Shown one piece after another: positions 34,968 through 44,151 of a DNA stretch of 64,000 bases; position 1 is the stretch's first letter, and the number at the start of each line of letters is the position of its first letter. The stretch spans positions 124,001 through 188,000 of the forward strand of contig NZ_JARJHT010000001.1 in NCBI RefSeq assembly GCF_029269745.1, given 5' to 3'. The position numbers and the translations under genes are program-made. The DNA is from Polluticoccus soli (lineage in GTDB: Bacteria > Bacteroidota > Bacteroidia > Chitinophagales > Chitinophagaceae). Below the pieces are notes generated by a model. That model made no database searches and was not told where the DNA came from. It saw nothing but the letters and a program-made list of their open reading frames with translations.

Positions 34968-35182
34968 TACTTTTGTTGTGCAAGCGCCCCAGTTTGCATC
35001 TATTCCTACAAACGCCTGTTCTACCGAACAGAATCTTCCGTTTACATTCTACCAGTATTAAGTGACAATCTCCTTGTTAGATTGTTGCCTGGCAATATTC
35101 AAGATAAGCGCAGGCGTAGTTATAGATGTGGGAACTTGGTCGTACCTGAAGTCGTAGCTACTAACCTGCGCCCTTTTTGTTT
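34968..35182 (+). ncRNA. Candidate structured RNA in a gene-free stretch
   Basis: A TACTTTTG -7-like element (34968-34975) is followed by several hairpins: GTTTG/CAAAC (34992 on), CTGTTC/GAACAG (35016-35031, perfect, four-base loop), ACAATCT/AGATTGT (35065-35085, perfect), and a long-range GCGCAGG/CCTGCGC stem (35108-35171) that ends in CCTTTTTG. Together this looks like a roughly 200-nt RNA with a terminator-like end. It could also be the 3' region of the convergent kinase mRNA. No known RNA family recognised. Confidence 0.35.
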
Positions 35183-37136
35183 AAAGAGGCAGCAGGATCG
35201 TAAATACAGCCCCTTCCCCATCCGGGCTGGTAGCCATGATAAAGCCATGGTGTTTATCCACAATTTTTTTGCAGATAGCCAGGCTCACTCCCGCACCACG
35301 CCCACGATCCCTGCCCTGCGATGGTGAGAACATATTGAATATCTGTTCGCTGTCTTTCTGCATAAAACCAAGTCCATTATCCGTTACCTGTATTTTCAGG
35401 TATTCTCCATCTTCAGTTGCATCTGCAATGCCTATAGCCTTACCATTGCCTACTTCGGCTGTGATCGTAATACGCGGTCTTGCTGTTTCATTTCTAAACC
35501 TAATGGCATTGTCGATAAGATGGTAAAACAGGTTTGAAAGCAACGCCCGGAAGCCCTTCACGACCGGCAACTCACCATACTCTATCACAACTTCAAACGT
35601 TTCGATCTTATCTCTCAGCTTGTTGGCCGCAAAGCTCACAACTTGTACCAGGTCTATCTTCGATTTCGATTCCTTCTGATTGCTAACTTCTGTAAATGCC
35701 AGAACATCATCAGTCAGCAGGCTCATACGTTGCAATGAGGCCTGGGCTCTACGCAAATTGGTCCTGCCTGTTTCTGAGAGACGATTTATTTCCTTATTGG
35801 CAATCATTTCGAGGAACGAATAGACCTTGCGCAAAGGATCTTTCAATTCTTGCCCTGTAATATTAGCCAGGCTGCTAAGTTCCGCGTTTAGATTTTGAAG
35901 GTCTCTGTTCTTTCTCACAAGTGCCTTATTCAGGTTTCTCAACTCCTGGTCTGCCCTTTTCTGCTGTGTAATGTCGGAGCTGATGCCGCGAATAAAGGAT
36001 AGTTGACCTTCCAGATCGTATTCCGTTTGTGTCTTTACACAAATCCATCGTTCTTCGCCTCCGGGGCGAACAATACGATATTCCACCGGGTCGGTATTTC
36101 CGTTAAGGAACAACTCCATATAGGTTGCTACAAGTTCCCGGTCTTCCGGGTGCACAACATTTTCCAGGTAGAACGTTATGGAAAGCGGCACGTTGGCCGG
36201 CTCGAGACCGAACAAGCGATACAATTCATCTGACCATATAAGTTCATCGGTCTTGACATTGCGCTCCCAGCTTCCCATACGAGCTATTCGCTCTGCCTCA
36301 TTGAGTAAGACTTCTTTTTTGCGAAGGCTGGCTTCTGCCTGTTTAGTGTCGGTAATGTTATGAATTACATTGAGACAATGCGTTGTATTACCCGCGAGGT
36401 CGCGCTTGAATACCTTTCCTCTTGAACGGAACCATTGCACCCTGCCATCCTTATCTAATGCCCTGTATTCCACAATATGAGCAGCATCGGTGGGCTCATT
36501 GGCGAGTCTTTCGAAATATTCCCTCACTAATATTCTATCGTCGGGATGAACAAGGGCATGTTGCCTGGCTCGCTCCATATCCATCATCTCCTCATCACTA
36601 TAACCGTATACGTCAGAGTTCTTGTGGTTAAGGTATTCGAGCTTTTGCTCAAGCAGGTTAAATACGCTGATAAGATCCGGTGCCGTTTCGGCTACCTTAT
36701 TGATGAAGTGCGCCTGCTCCTGGAACATCAATTCGGCATTCTTGCGTGCGGTTATGTCCTGAACTATGCCTACCATAGAGGACGCGCCATTTTGCCGCGT
36801 CAATATCTTGCATTTTTGGTAAAACACCTTTACTTCCCTTTCAGTATATAGCACGCGAAACTCGATCTCGAAAGGCTTACTATCGTCGAGTGCCTTATTG
36901 AAATGTTCCTGAAGCACAGATTGATCATCAGGATGAACGATTGCCAGAAAATCAGGTAAAGAACACCCAATGGTTGGTTTTTCACGACCAAGCAGGCGGC
37001 AGAGATTTTCGGAACAGACCATCTCTCCTGTGGCAAGTCTGATCTCGTAACTGCCTATGCCTGCTAATTGTTCTGCGCTTTGATATAGCTCAATAGCAAG
37101 ATCCAAATCCTTATTGTCAAAAGTATTTCCTGTCAT
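35181..37136 (-). CDS. PAS-domain histidine-kinase-like protein lacking the H-box histidine
   Basis: 651 residues, no membrane span, so cytoplasmic. Three PAS/PAC modules occupy about residues 15-135, 140-275 and 280-400 (each ending in a D-IT- motif such as DITARK, NITDTK, DITQQK). A short coiled coil leads to the dimerisation helix, which reads LANITGQELKDPLRKV. In the family this is a-SHDL-EPLRK-, so the phosphoacceptor His is Gln here (codon at 35850-35852, residue 429). The ATPase domain keeps the N box (LIDNAIRF), G1 (DNGLGF) and a slightly altered G2 (GAGVSLAICKKIV). It may be a pseudokinase, a heterodimer partner or a sensor acting through protein contact. No response regulator is adjacent. 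Confidence 0.88.
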   Translation of the reverse strand: MTGNTFDNKDLDLAIELYQSAEQLAGIGSYEIRLATGEMVCSENLCRLLGREKPTIGCSLPDFLAIVHPDDQSVLQEHFNKALDDSKPFEIEFRVLYTEREVKVFYQKCKILTRQNGASSMVGIVQDITARKNAELMFQEQAHFINKVAETAPDLISVFNLLEQKLEYLNHKNSDVYGYSDEEMMDMERARQHALVHPDDRILVREYFERLANEPTDAAHIVEYRALDKDGRVQWFRSRGKVFKRDLAGNTTHCLNVIHNITDTKQAEASLRKKEVLLNEAERIARMGSWERNVKTDELIWSDELYRLFGLEPANVPLSITFYLENVVHPEDRELVATYMELFLNGNTDPVEYRIVRPGGEERWICVKTQTEYDLEGQLSFIRGISSDITQQKRADQELRNLNKALVRKNRDLQNLNAELSSLANITGQELKDPLRKVYSFLEMIANKEINRLSETGRTNLRRAQASLQRMSLLTDDVLAFTEVSNQKESKSKIDLVQVVSFAANKLRDKIETFEVVIEYGELPVVKGFRALLSNLFYHLIDNAIRFRNETARPRITITAEVGNGKAIGIADATEDGEYLKIQVTDNGLGFMQKDSEQIFNMFSPSQGRDRGRGAGVSLAICKKIVDKHHGFIMATSPDGEGAVFTILLPL

Positions 37137-37422
37137 GCCATTAGTCAGTTTTACCTGAGAATGCGTGATGTGGAAATACTAAAAACGTATGTACTTGGTC
37201 GGGCATGAAAAGTACTGCATCGCCGGCAACTATCCAAACACAGTATTTATCATTTGTGGTAAGCCAGCCCTTCTTCCGCGTTCGGTGACGGTAACCAAGT
37301 CATGGGTAAGGCTAATAAGATCAAGGTAGCGAGATGCTTTTGATGGAGGCTAAGGTTAGAGCTGTAAAAAACAAGAATGGCTGCCTCAGGGCAGCCATTC
37401 CAAACCAATTATTTATAAGTTA
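37137..37422. other. Intergenic between rny and the PAS kinase
   Basis: Holds the rny terminator; otherwise no gene or motif seen. Confidence 0.4.
37365..37401 (-). terminator. Rho-independent terminator of rny
   Basis: Minus strand GAATGGCTGCC / GGCAGCCATTC, four-base loop, then TTGTTTTTT, 22 bases past the stop. Confidence 0.85.
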
Positions 37423-38997
37423 TTATCGTGCAATATTCACGGCTCTCAGTTCACGGATAACCGTTACTTTGATCTGGCCCGGGTACTGCATTTCTTTTTG
37501 GATCTTGTCGGCTATTTCAAACGACAAACGATCGCTGTCAGCATCAGTCACTTTTTCTGCTTCTACAATTACGCGCAGCTCACGGCCCGCCTGTATGGCG
37601 TACGCTTTCTCAACGCCGTTGTAAGCCATAGCAAGGTTTTCGAGGTCTTTGATACGCTGCAGGTAGCTTTGCATCATCTCGCGACGAGCGCCTGGACGTG
37701 CACCGCTAATAGCATCACAAGCCTGAACGATTGGTGAAATGATGTAAGCCATTTCCATCTCGTCGTGGTGCGCACCAATAGCGTTTACGATAGCAGGATG
37801 CTCACCAGCTTTTTCCGCCAGCTTGGCGCCCAGCAGTGCGTGGCTCAGTTCTGTTTCTTCGTCAGGCACCTTACCTATATCGTGCAGCAGACCTGCACGT
37901 TTTGCCAATTTTACAACTTTTTGTCCAAGACCCAGTTCTGCCGCCATGATACCGCAAAGGTTCGCAGTCTCTTTAGAGTGCATCAGCAGGTTTTGACCGT
38001 AAGAAGAACGGAAACGCATCTTACCAACCATACGCACAAGGTCTTTGTGCAGACCGTGTACGCCTAGCTCGATGATGGTACGTTCGCCTATTTCCATTAC
38101 CTGCTCTTCCAGTTGCTTCTTGGTTTTCTCCACCACCTCTTCGATACGTGCCGGGTGTATACGACCGTCTTGTACCAGGCGCTGCAGCGACAGGCGTGCT
38201 ACCTCGCGGCGCAGCGGATCGAAGCAGCTCAGTACGATAGCCTCGGGGGTATCGTCAATGATCAGGTCTACACCGGTAGCGGCTTCAAGAGCGCGGATGT
38301 TACGACCTTCGCGACCAATGATCTGGCCTTTGATCTCATCACTTTCCAGGTTGAATACCGTAATAACGTTCTCGATCGTCTGCTCAGCAGCAGTACGCTG
38401 TATGGTCTGGATAACAATCTTTTTAGCTTCTTTCGTGGCGTTCACCTTAGCCTCTTCCATGATCTCCTTCACATGGGCCATAGCCTGGGTGCGAGCTTCT
38501 TCTTTCACAGCCTCCATCAGCTCGGTCTTAGCCTGATCAGCTGAAAGACCGGCCACCTTCTCGAGGCGTTTGATATGCTCTTCCTGGTGACGTTCCAGTT
38601 CAGTACGCTTGATGTTCACAATTTCCAGTTGCTTATCAAGGTTCAACTTCTGCTGTTCGTATTCGTTTATTTGCTTTTGCAGGCCGGCATTTTTGTCATT
38701 CAGGCTCTGCTGTTGCTGTTTGATACGTGTCTCGCCCTCAGCAACTTTCTGGTTGCGCTGCATGACTTCCTTCTCATGCTGGCTCTTCTGTTGTAAAAAG
38801 TGTTCTTTAGCCTCGAGAATTTTCTTCTCTTTTAGTGTTTCTGCGTGGGCTTTAGCGTCATCAATAAGTTTTTTGGCTTGGTTTTCGGCCTCTTCAACCT
38901 GCTGGCGGGTATTTTTTGCAAATATGGCTTTACCGAGAAAGACACCTATGAGGACAGCTACCACCGCTGTGATGGCAACAATAATTGTAGAATCCAT
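37423..38997 (-). CDS. rny: Ribonuclease Y
   Basis: A 524-residue membrane-anchored endoribonuclease that starts mRNA decay. It has an N-terminal membrane helix ([20 protein letters not shown]), a long coiled coil (about 30-190), a KH domain ([20 protein letters not shown]) and an HD phosphohydrolase domain with the metal ligands in [15 protein letters not shown] and AHHDE. Full family length. It is monocistronic with its own terminator. Confidence 0.96.
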   Translation of the reverse strand: MDSTIIVAITAVVAVLIGVFLGKAIFAKNTRQQVEEAENQAKKLIDDAKAHAETLKEKKILEAKEHFLQQKSQHEKEVMQRNQKVAEGETRIKQQQQSLNDKNAGLQKQINEYEQQKLNLDKQLEIVNIKRTELERHQEEHIKRLEKVAGLSADQAKTELMEAVKEEARTQAMAHVKEIMEEAKVNATKEAKKIVIQTIQRTAAEQTIENVITVFNLESDEIKGQIIGREGRNIRALEAATGVDLIIDDTPEAIVLSCFDPLRREVARLSLQRLVQDGRIHPARIEEVVEKTKKQLEEQVMEIGERTIIELGVHGLHKDLVRMVGKMRFRSSYGQNLLMHSKETANLCGIMAAELGLGQKVVKLAKRAGLLHDIGKVPDEETELSHALLGAKLAEKAGEHPAIVNAIGAHHDEMEMAYIISPIVQACDAISGARPGARREMMQSYLQRIKDLENLAMAYNGVEKAYAIQAGRELRVIVEAEKVTDADSDRLSFEIADKIQKEMQYPGQIKVTVIRELRAVNIAR

Positions 38998-39216
38998 TTT
39001 GAATTTGAGTGTTTAGTCTAATAATTTGGTCCATTTCAATCAGCCTATGAATATCAAAATACGGACATATATAGTTAGGCTTAATTTAGCGTGCTAAGTT
39101 AATAAAAGATTTTCTGTAAAAGGAAATGAAGAAAAACTGTAAAAGAGAAGTGAAAGGTAGTCGAATTATTCAACTATCAGTGGTTTAAGCAGTAATATTG
39201 CGGTAAGTAGTTTCCA

Positions 39217-40008
39217 ATGGTCTTAACCTACGCTTTTTGTAATGTATCTGTAATGCCCGTGCGGGCTGAGCCTTCACACCGGTCCGAACAAGTAAACGAG
39301 ATGCTGTTTGGCGAACGCGCCGAAGTTCTGGAAATAAATGATAAAGACTGGGCGCGCATCAGGTGCGAATGGGAAGGATATGAAGGCTGGTGCCGTACAG
39401 GACAGGTTACCTATGTGTCTTACAAAGAGTACAGGAGAGCGCCGAAGTTTTTTGTAGCCCGCAACGGAGACCGTCTTGTTTTTGAACACAGCGAACAATG
39501 GTTGCCCATAGGCAGCGAACTGTTTGGAGTAAAAAATGGCAAAACTACCGTAATGAACCAGGTAGGAAAGTTCAAGGGCAAAAAGCTGACTATAAAAAAA
39601 CTGGAGGTTACCCAGGAGAATCTGAAACAAGCAGCTCTGCAATACCTCAATGCTCCATATCTGTGGGGAGGACGTTCGATAGCAGGTATCGACTGCTCTG
39701 GTCTTAGTCAAATGGCCTTCAAACTTTGCGGAAAGCCAATACCCCGCGATGCAAGCCAGCAGGCGCTGGAAGGTGAAACCGTAGATTTTTTACAAAATGC
39801 ACACTGCGGCGACCTGGCTTTTTTCGACAACGCTGAAGGAAAGATCGTTCACGTTGGTCTGCTGCTTAATGACCACACGATCATTCACGCCACAGAAACC
39901 AGCGGAAGGGTTGTAATAGACAGGATAGACCCCGGTGGTATCATCAGCACCTCTCTTAAGAAGCGCACACATACATTGCGTGTGGTAAAACGGTACCTGA
40001 AAGATTAG
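39217..40008 (+). CDS. NlpC/P60 (C40) cell-wall hydrolase with SH3-like domains
   Basis: A 263-residue cysteine peptidase of the gamma-D-Glu-diaminopimelate endopeptidase type. Two bacterial SH3-like segments (about 8-75 and 80-120) precede the NlpC/P60 domain, with the catalytic Cys in AGIDCSGLSQM near residue 163 and His in KIVHVGLLL near 211. It probably cleaves peptidoglycan stem peptides or imported muropeptides. I see no convincing signal peptide, as in several Bacteroidota members that act on recycled peptides in the cytoplasm. Its stop overlaps that of the convergent repeat protein by 4 bases. Confidence 0.9.
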   Translation: MVLTYAFCNVSVMPVRAEPSHRSEQVNEMLFGERAEVLEINDKDWARIRCEWEGYEGWCRTGQVTYVSYKEYRRAPKFFVARNGDRLVFEHSEQWLPIGSELFGVKNGKTTVMNQVGKFKGKKLTIKKLEVTQENLKQAALQYLNAPYLWGGRSIAGIDCSGLSQMAFKLCGKPIPRDASQQALEGETVDFLQNAHCGDLAFFDNAEGKIVHVGLLLNDHTIIHATETSGRVVIDRIDPGGIISTSLKKRTHTLRVVKRYLKD

Positions 40009-41093
40009 TACTCTACCCCTTTGTAATTGATACGGAACATATTGCGGCCGATCTGGTATTTCAGCACGTCATAAGTTAGTTCCCAGCTCTCAGTTTCAGC
40101 GGCAGTCACATCATACACCTCACCTTCGGTGAAAAGGCGAAGCATGTTTGCCCTGTTTACGTAAGCAATAGAGTTGTATTGCATTACGAACTTCTCAGGG
40201 TAATACGGCTCTAAGGTGTACACCGTACCCTTATAAAAAACCCGCAGATAGCCGCTCGGGTCTTTGTAAGCAACCATATTATCGGTCACCCTGAAATCGG
40301 GAGTAAAAAAGCCAATAGAGCGTACACTGTCATCGTAAAATATCTTGAAGTACCCATCGTTGGAGACATAAGCAACTAAGTTGTCTCCCACCTTATACTC
40401 TGTTGGCGGAAAGTCTTCAGCCACATAGGTCTCGTCGTTATGAAATATTTTGAATTGCCTGTTTATATCAACATACCCAACTGTATTTCTGCCCACTTCA
40501 AAACTCGTTACTGCATAGTCTTCCTGGTTGATGATATGGCCACGGTAGAATATCCTGAATTGATTAGCATAGTTGTCATAAGCAGCCAGGTTATCCGATA
40601 CTTTTACTACCTCTAGTGGATTGCCTGCAAGGAAGTTTTCGATACCATAGATTTCACCGTTGTAGTACGCTTTGTATTCACTGCGAATGCCATCAAAGAA
40701 CAGTACAATGCTATCACCAATGAAATACTGTGTACAATAGGTGGTGAGCTGTTTGATTTCACCATTATCAAAAACATGTAATGTGCGCGCATTCAGGAAT
40801 ATGGCCAGATTGTCACTTACCTTGAATTCGTTTGTAAAGCCGCTGTTGACAGTACGCACTCCACCCTTATAGTATATTTTGAATGACCTTGAATTGTCGA
40901 GATAAGGGATCGTGGTGCGGCCGGTTTTCAACTCTACAGGGGGCAGGTAATCTATCTTACGCAACATGCCTTTGTCCCAAACCATTACCTGGTTTTGCAT
41001 ATTGGTATAGACAGAAAGAGGTTGTGCGTTAGCAGCCGAAAAAGAAATAACAAACAGAATTGCCGCGATAAGGCGATACGAAGCAAAATTCAT
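40005..41093 (-). CDS. Exported tandem-repeat protein of unknown family
   Basis: 362 residues with signal peptide MNFASYRLIAAILFVISFSAANAQ. The rest is eight or nine degenerate repeats of about 36-40 residues with the pattern VGDNLVAYV-----FKIFY-G-------F, for example VGDNLVAYVSNDGYFKIFYD, VTDNMVAYKDPSGYLRVFYK and VSDNLAAYDNYANQFRIFYR. The all-beta four-strand look suggests a beta-propeller or solenoid. There is no T9SS sorting domain, so it may stay in the periplasm or reach the surface another way. I do not recognise a named family. Upstream lies a promoter plus terminator unit that may attenuate it. Confidence 0.8.
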   Translation of the reverse strand: MNFASYRLIAAILFVISFSAANAQPLSVYTNMQNQVMVWDKGMLRKIDYLPPVELKTGRTTIPYLDNSRSFKIYYKGGVRTVNSGFTNEFKVSDNLAIFLNARTLHVFDNGEIKQLTTYCTQYFIGDSIVLFFDGIRSEYKAYYNGEIYGIENFLAGNPLEVVKVSDNLAAYDNYANQFRIFYRGHIINQEDYAVTSFEVGRNTVGYVDINRQFKIFHNDETYVAEDFPPTEYKVGDNLVAYVSNDGYFKIFYDDSVRSIGFFTPDFRVTDNMVAYKDPSGYLRVFYKGTVYTLEPYYPEKFVMQYNSIAYVNRANMLRLFTEGEVYDVTAAETESWELTYDVLKYQIGRNMFRINYKGVEY

Positions 41094-41131
41094 AAAGGTT
41101 GTGCTAGTGCTTAAGATGTTCTAAGATAATA

Positions 41132-41186
41132 AAAAAAGCCGGCCCGAGAACAGGCCAGCCCCTATAAACCCTATCACTATGAAAAC
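41132..41186 (-). ncRNA. Candidate small RNA / attenuator, copy 1 of a 55-bp duplicated unit
   Basis: This 55-bp block differs from the one at 41250-41304 at only three positions. On the minus strand it begins GTTTTCATAGTGATAGGG right where transcription from the promoter at 41192-41223 should begin, and ends in a GCTGGCCTG / CGGGCCGGC hairpin with a T7 tract. The predicted product is a 50-55 nt RNA, or the truncated leader of the repeat-protein gene that starts 38 bases further on. Confidence 0.5.
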
Positions 41187-41191
41187 TGATG

Positions 41192-41223
41192 CAAAGATAC
41201 TTTGCAATACGATTATGGCAAAA
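41192..41223 (-). promoter_or_regulatory. Consensus Bacteroidota promoter of copy 1
   Basis: TTTTG (41219-41223), 19-base spacer, TATCTTTG (41192-41199), the same geometry as the rpsJ promoter. The -7 element is centred in a perfect inverted repeat GCAAAG-TAT-CTTTGC (41191-41205), which could be an operator. Confidence 0.7.
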
Positions 41224-41249
41224 CGGATTTCGTTAATATTATCTAAAAT

Positions 41250-41304
41250 AAAAAAGCCAGCCTGAGAACAGGCCAGCCCCTATAAACCCTATCACCATGA
41301 AAAC
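41250..41304 (-). ncRNA. Candidate small RNA / terminator, copy 2 of the 55-bp unit
   Basis: Same block as at 41132-41186 with three substitutions; the hairpin GCTGGCCTG / CAGGCTGGC keeps pairing through G-T pairs and ends in T6. A TATCTTTG element at 41361-41368 would start an RNA of about 105 nt that ends here. It also serves as the only terminator after infC. Confidence 0.5.
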
Positions 41305-41360
41305 ATCTTTATAATATAACGCTTTCGCGCTTGTTATTTTTTCGTTGTCTTTTGTAGGTA

Positions 41361-41368
41361 CAAAGATA
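41361..41368 (-). promoter_or_regulatory. -7 promoter element TATCTTTG of copy 2
   Basis: Same octamer as at copy 1, 57 bases before the 55-bp block. The -33 TTTG match is at a shorter spacing. Confidence 0.45.
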
Positions 41369-41446
41369 TGCTGCCTTTCAATTCCAAACAATAGTCCCAA
41401 AAATTTTTTTTTCACAATAACAATTCAATAACGAACGCTATCGTAA

Positions 41447-42004
41447 CTACTTCTTCTTCTTAGGAGTAAATATCGCAAACATCCTGCGACCTTCCATTTT
41501 CGGCATTGATTCCAGAGCTCCGACCTCGGCCAGGCGCTCTGCAAACTTCAACAGCAGCAGCTCTCCGCGTTCCTGGAACATGATAGCCCTACCCTTGAAC
41601 TGCACATAACATTTTACTTTGTTACCTTCTTGCAAAAACTTCTCAGCATGTTTTGCTTTGAAATCGAAGTCATGGTCATCAGTATTCGGCGTAAAGCGGA
41701 TCTCTTTTACCTCAGACTGTTTCGACTTGGCCTTTTGTTCTTTATCTTTCTTTTTCTTCTCGTAAAGGAACTTCTTATAGTCGATAAGACGGCATACAGG
41801 AGGTACTGCATTCGGCGATATCTCTACCAGGTCAACTTCCTGTGCCTCAGCCATTTTAAGGGCTTCTGCCAGCGGGTAAACACCCGGTTCTATTCCTTCG
41901 CCCACCACCCTCACTTCTGCTGCGGTGATCTCACGGTTCAGGCGATGTTCATTTTGTGGTACTCTTGGTTTAAAATATGGTTTCCCTTTTGGTCTTTTTT
42001 GCAT
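41447..42004 (-). CDS. infC: Translation initiation factor IF-3
   Basis: A 185-residue factor that checks the start codon-anticodon pair and keeps 30S subunits free. N-domain (NREITAAEVRVVGEGIEPGV; EISPNAVPPVCRLIDYKKFL), lysine-rich linker helix and C-domain (KEIRFTPNTDDHDFDFKAKH; KVKCYVQFKGRAIMFQERGE) are intact. The start is ATG, not the AUU that permits self-regulation in E. coli. It follows thrS by 72 bases with its own -7 element. The rpmI and rplT genes that usually follow infC are absent. Confidence 0.97.
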   Translation of the reverse strand: MQKRPKGKPYFKPRVPQNEHRLNREITAAEVRVVGEGIEPGVYPLAEALKMAEAQEVDLVEISPNAVPPVCRLIDYKKFLYEKKKKDKEQKAKSKQSEVKEIRFTPNTDDHDFDFKAKHAEKFLQEGNKVKCYVQFKGRAIMFQERGELLLLKFAERLAEVGALESMPKMEGRRMFAIFTPKKKK

Positions 42005-42026
42005 TAATGGTTGTTAAAAATGATGT

Positions 42027-42034
42027 CAAAAATA
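42027..42034 (-). promoter_or_regulatory. -7 promoter element TATTTTTG before infC
   Basis: In the thrS-infC spacer, 22 bases before the infC ATG. Suggests infC can be transcribed apart from thrS. Confidence 0.45.
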
Positions 42035-42076
42035 GCGATTTGTTTTACTAATCTATATGGCCGACATATAAAAAGT

Positions 42077-44035
42077 TTATGCCATTGCAACCGGCTTCCT
42101 TCCGCTTAATTGTGTGTTAACCAACTGTTTCATCTCTTCAGCAAAGGCTTCCAGGCCCATAGTTCCCTTATCACCCTCGCCATGTTTACGTACTGCTACC
42201 ATCCTTTCATTCATCTCTTTTTCGCCTACAACAAGCATATAAGGCACCTTCATTAGTTCTGTATCGCGTATTTTCTTGCCTATTTTTTCGTTGCGGTCAT
42301 CAACCTCTGCCCTTAAACCAGCTTGTTTCAATACGGCAGCTACCTCTTCGGCATAGCCACCAAACTTATCACTGATAGGCAGGACTTTAAGCTGTACCGG
42401 TGCCAGCCAGAAAGGCAGGTTACCAGCACAGTGTTCGATCAATACAGCTATAAAGCGCTCCATAGATCCGAACGGTGCACGGTGTATCATTACCGGGCGT
42501 TTGCGGCTATTATCAGAGTCAACATATTCCAGCTCAAAACGCTCAGGCAGGTTGTAGTCTACCTGGATAGTACCCAACTGCCAGCTGCGGCCCAGCGCGT
42601 CTTTCACCATAAAATCAAGCTTAGGGCCATAGAAGGCTGCCTCTCCATATTCTACAACGGTCTTCAGCCCTTTTTCAGCAGCAGCCTCCATGATCGAGTT
42701 CTCTGCTATTTGCCAGTTCTCTTCTGATCCTATGTATTTGCTGCGGTCTTCCTTATCACGTAATGATATCTGGGCGGTGAAGTTTTCGAAATCAAGCGAG
42801 GTAAACACGTACATCACCAAGTCGATCACTTTCTTAAATTCTTCTTTCACCTGGTCTGGGCGGCAGAACAGGTGCGCATCGTCCTGGGTAAAGCCACGTA
42901 CACGTGTCAAGCCATGCAATTCGCCCGACTGCTCGTACCTATACACAGTACCAAACTCAGCAAGGCGCAATGGCAGCTCTTTATACGATCTTGGTGAAGA
43001 TTTATATATCTCGCAGTGATGCGGGCAATTCATTGGTTTCAGCATGAACTCCTCTCCTTCCTGGGGTGTTGTTATCGGGCGGAAGCTATCCTTGCCATAT
43101 TTTTCCCAGTGGCCAGAAGTAACATACAGCTGTTTGCTGCCGATATGTGGTGTCACAACCGGCAAATAACCGCTTTCTATCTGCGCTTTCTGCAAAAATT
43201 GCTGCAGGCGTTCGCGGAGCATAGCACCCTTAGGTAGCCACAAAGGCAGGCCACTACCTACTTTTTCAGAGAAGGTAAATAGCTCCAGTTCCTTACCTAG
43301 CTTACGGTGATCACGTTTTTTAGCTTCTTCCAGCAATGCGAGATATTCATCCAGCTCTTTCTGCGCGGGGAAGGTGATACCATAAATGCGGGTGAGCATT
43401 TTGTTTTTCTCGTTACCGCGCCAATAAGCACCGGCAATATTGGTAAGCTTTACAGCCTTGATAAAACCTGTATTCGGGATATGCGGGCCGCGGCAGAGAT
43501 CAGTGAAATCACCCTGCGTATAGAAGGTTATTTCGCCATCTTTCAAATCTTGCAGCAGCTCGATCTTATATGGATCAGCCTTTTCGGTAAAATAGGCTAT
43601 CGCTTTGTCTTTCGGTACATCCTGGCGCTGGTAAAAGCTGTTCTTCTTAGCCAGTTCGCGCATCTTATCTTCCAGCTTCTTGAGGTCTTCCTCACCTATT
43701 GTTCTGTCGCCCAGATCCACATCGTAATAGAAACCATTGTCGATAGACGGTCCGATACCTAGCTTCACACCGGGGAACAGGGCTTCGAGCGCCTCGGCCA
43801 TAAGATGGGCAGACGAGTGCCAGAAGGTCGATTTTGCACCTTTGTCATCCCACGTCAGCAGCCTTAAGCTTGCATCAGCATTAATGGGGCGCATTGCGTC
43901 GCGCACTTCGCCATTTACCTCAGCAGCCAGCACTTTGCGGGCCAGTCCTTCACTTATCGATTTGGCAACATCCAACGCTGTAACGCCTTCCTGGTAGTCT
44001 CTAACCGATCCGTCCGGTAGTGTTATATGTATCAT
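42077..44035 (-). CDS. thrS: Threonine--tRNA ligase
   Basis: A 652-residue class II synthetase. Domains in order: TGS (about 1-62), editing domain ([20 protein letters not shown] with the HxxxH pair), catalytic core (motif 2 around [20 protein letters not shown], zinc ligand Cys in [13 protein letters not shown], motif 3 in [13 protein letters not shown]) and anticodon-binding domain ([20 protein letters not shown]). Full length. A TACCTTTG element lies 29 bases upstream; I see no T-box or operator-like tRNA mimic in the short leader. Confidence 0.97.
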   Translation of the reverse strand: MIHITLPDGSVRDYQEGVTALDVAKSISEGLARKVLAAEVNGEVRDAMRPINADASLRLLTWDDKGAKSTFWHSSAHLMAEALEALFPGVKLGIGPSIDNGFYYDVDLGDRTIGEEDLKKLEDKMRELAKKNSFYQRQDVPKDKAIAYFTEKADPYKIELLQDLKDGEITFYTQGDFTDLCRGPHIPNTGFIKAVKLTNIAGAYWRGNEKNKMLTRIYGITFPAQKELDEYLALLEEAKKRDHRKLGKELELFTFSEKVGSGLPLWLPKGAMLRERLQQFLQKAQIESGYLPVVTPHIGSKQLYVTSGHWEKYGKDSFRPITTPQEGEEFMLKPMNCPHHCEIYKSSPRSYKELPLRLAEFGTVYRYEQSGELHGLTRVRGFTQDDAHLFCRPDQVKEEFKKVIDLVMYVFTSLDFENFTAQISLRDKEDRSKYIGSEENWQIAENSIMEAAAEKGLKTVVEYGEAAFYGPKLDFMVKDALGRSWQLGTIQVDYNLPERFELEYVDSDNSRKRPVMIHRAPFGSMERFIAVLIEHCAGNLPFWLAPVQLKVLPISDKFGGYAEEVAAVLKQAGLRAEVDDRNEKIGKKIRDTELMKVPYMLVVGEKEMNERMVAVRKHGEGDKGTMGLEAFAEEMKQLVNTQLSGRKPVAMA

Positions 44036-44064
44036 AAACTAGAATCTGTAGCTTAAAAACGGGG

Positions 44065-44072
44065 CAAAGGTA
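44065..44072 (-). promoter_or_regulatory. -7 promoter element TACCTTTG of thrS
   Basis: Identical to the -7 element of the ribosomal operon, 29 bases before the thrS ATG; no -33 TTTG at 19 bases. Confidence 0.55.
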
Positions 44073-44102
44073 CAAATTACGCCCTGTTATAAATTAGTAA
44101 AT

Positions 44103-44129
44103 AAAAAAACCACCGGCTTCGACCGGTGG
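44103..44129 (-). terminator. Rho-independent terminator after the lipoprotein gene
   Basis: CCACCGG / CCGGTGG with a six-base loop and T7 tail on the minus strand, 22 bases past the stop at 44152. Confidence 0.85.
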
Positions 44130-44151
44130 CTATAAGATCATCCTCTGGTCG

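Noticed and set aside
34899-35327. A 142-codon plus-strand ORF after the KGG gene
   Set aside because: It starts inside the KGG-gene terminator, overlaps the kinase 3' end in antisense and shows no protein-like features; the hairpin structure explains the region better.
38998-39216. A possible 6S RNA or zapA gene upstream of rny
   Set aside because: The gap is AT-rich with no long terminal stem and no ZapA-like frame.
41187-41274. A 28-codon plus-strand ORF (MKTDAKILCN...) between the 55-bp units
   Set aside because: It only reflects the ATGAAAAC at the end of the repeated block; the second copy gives a five-codon frame, so the conserved part is not the peptide.
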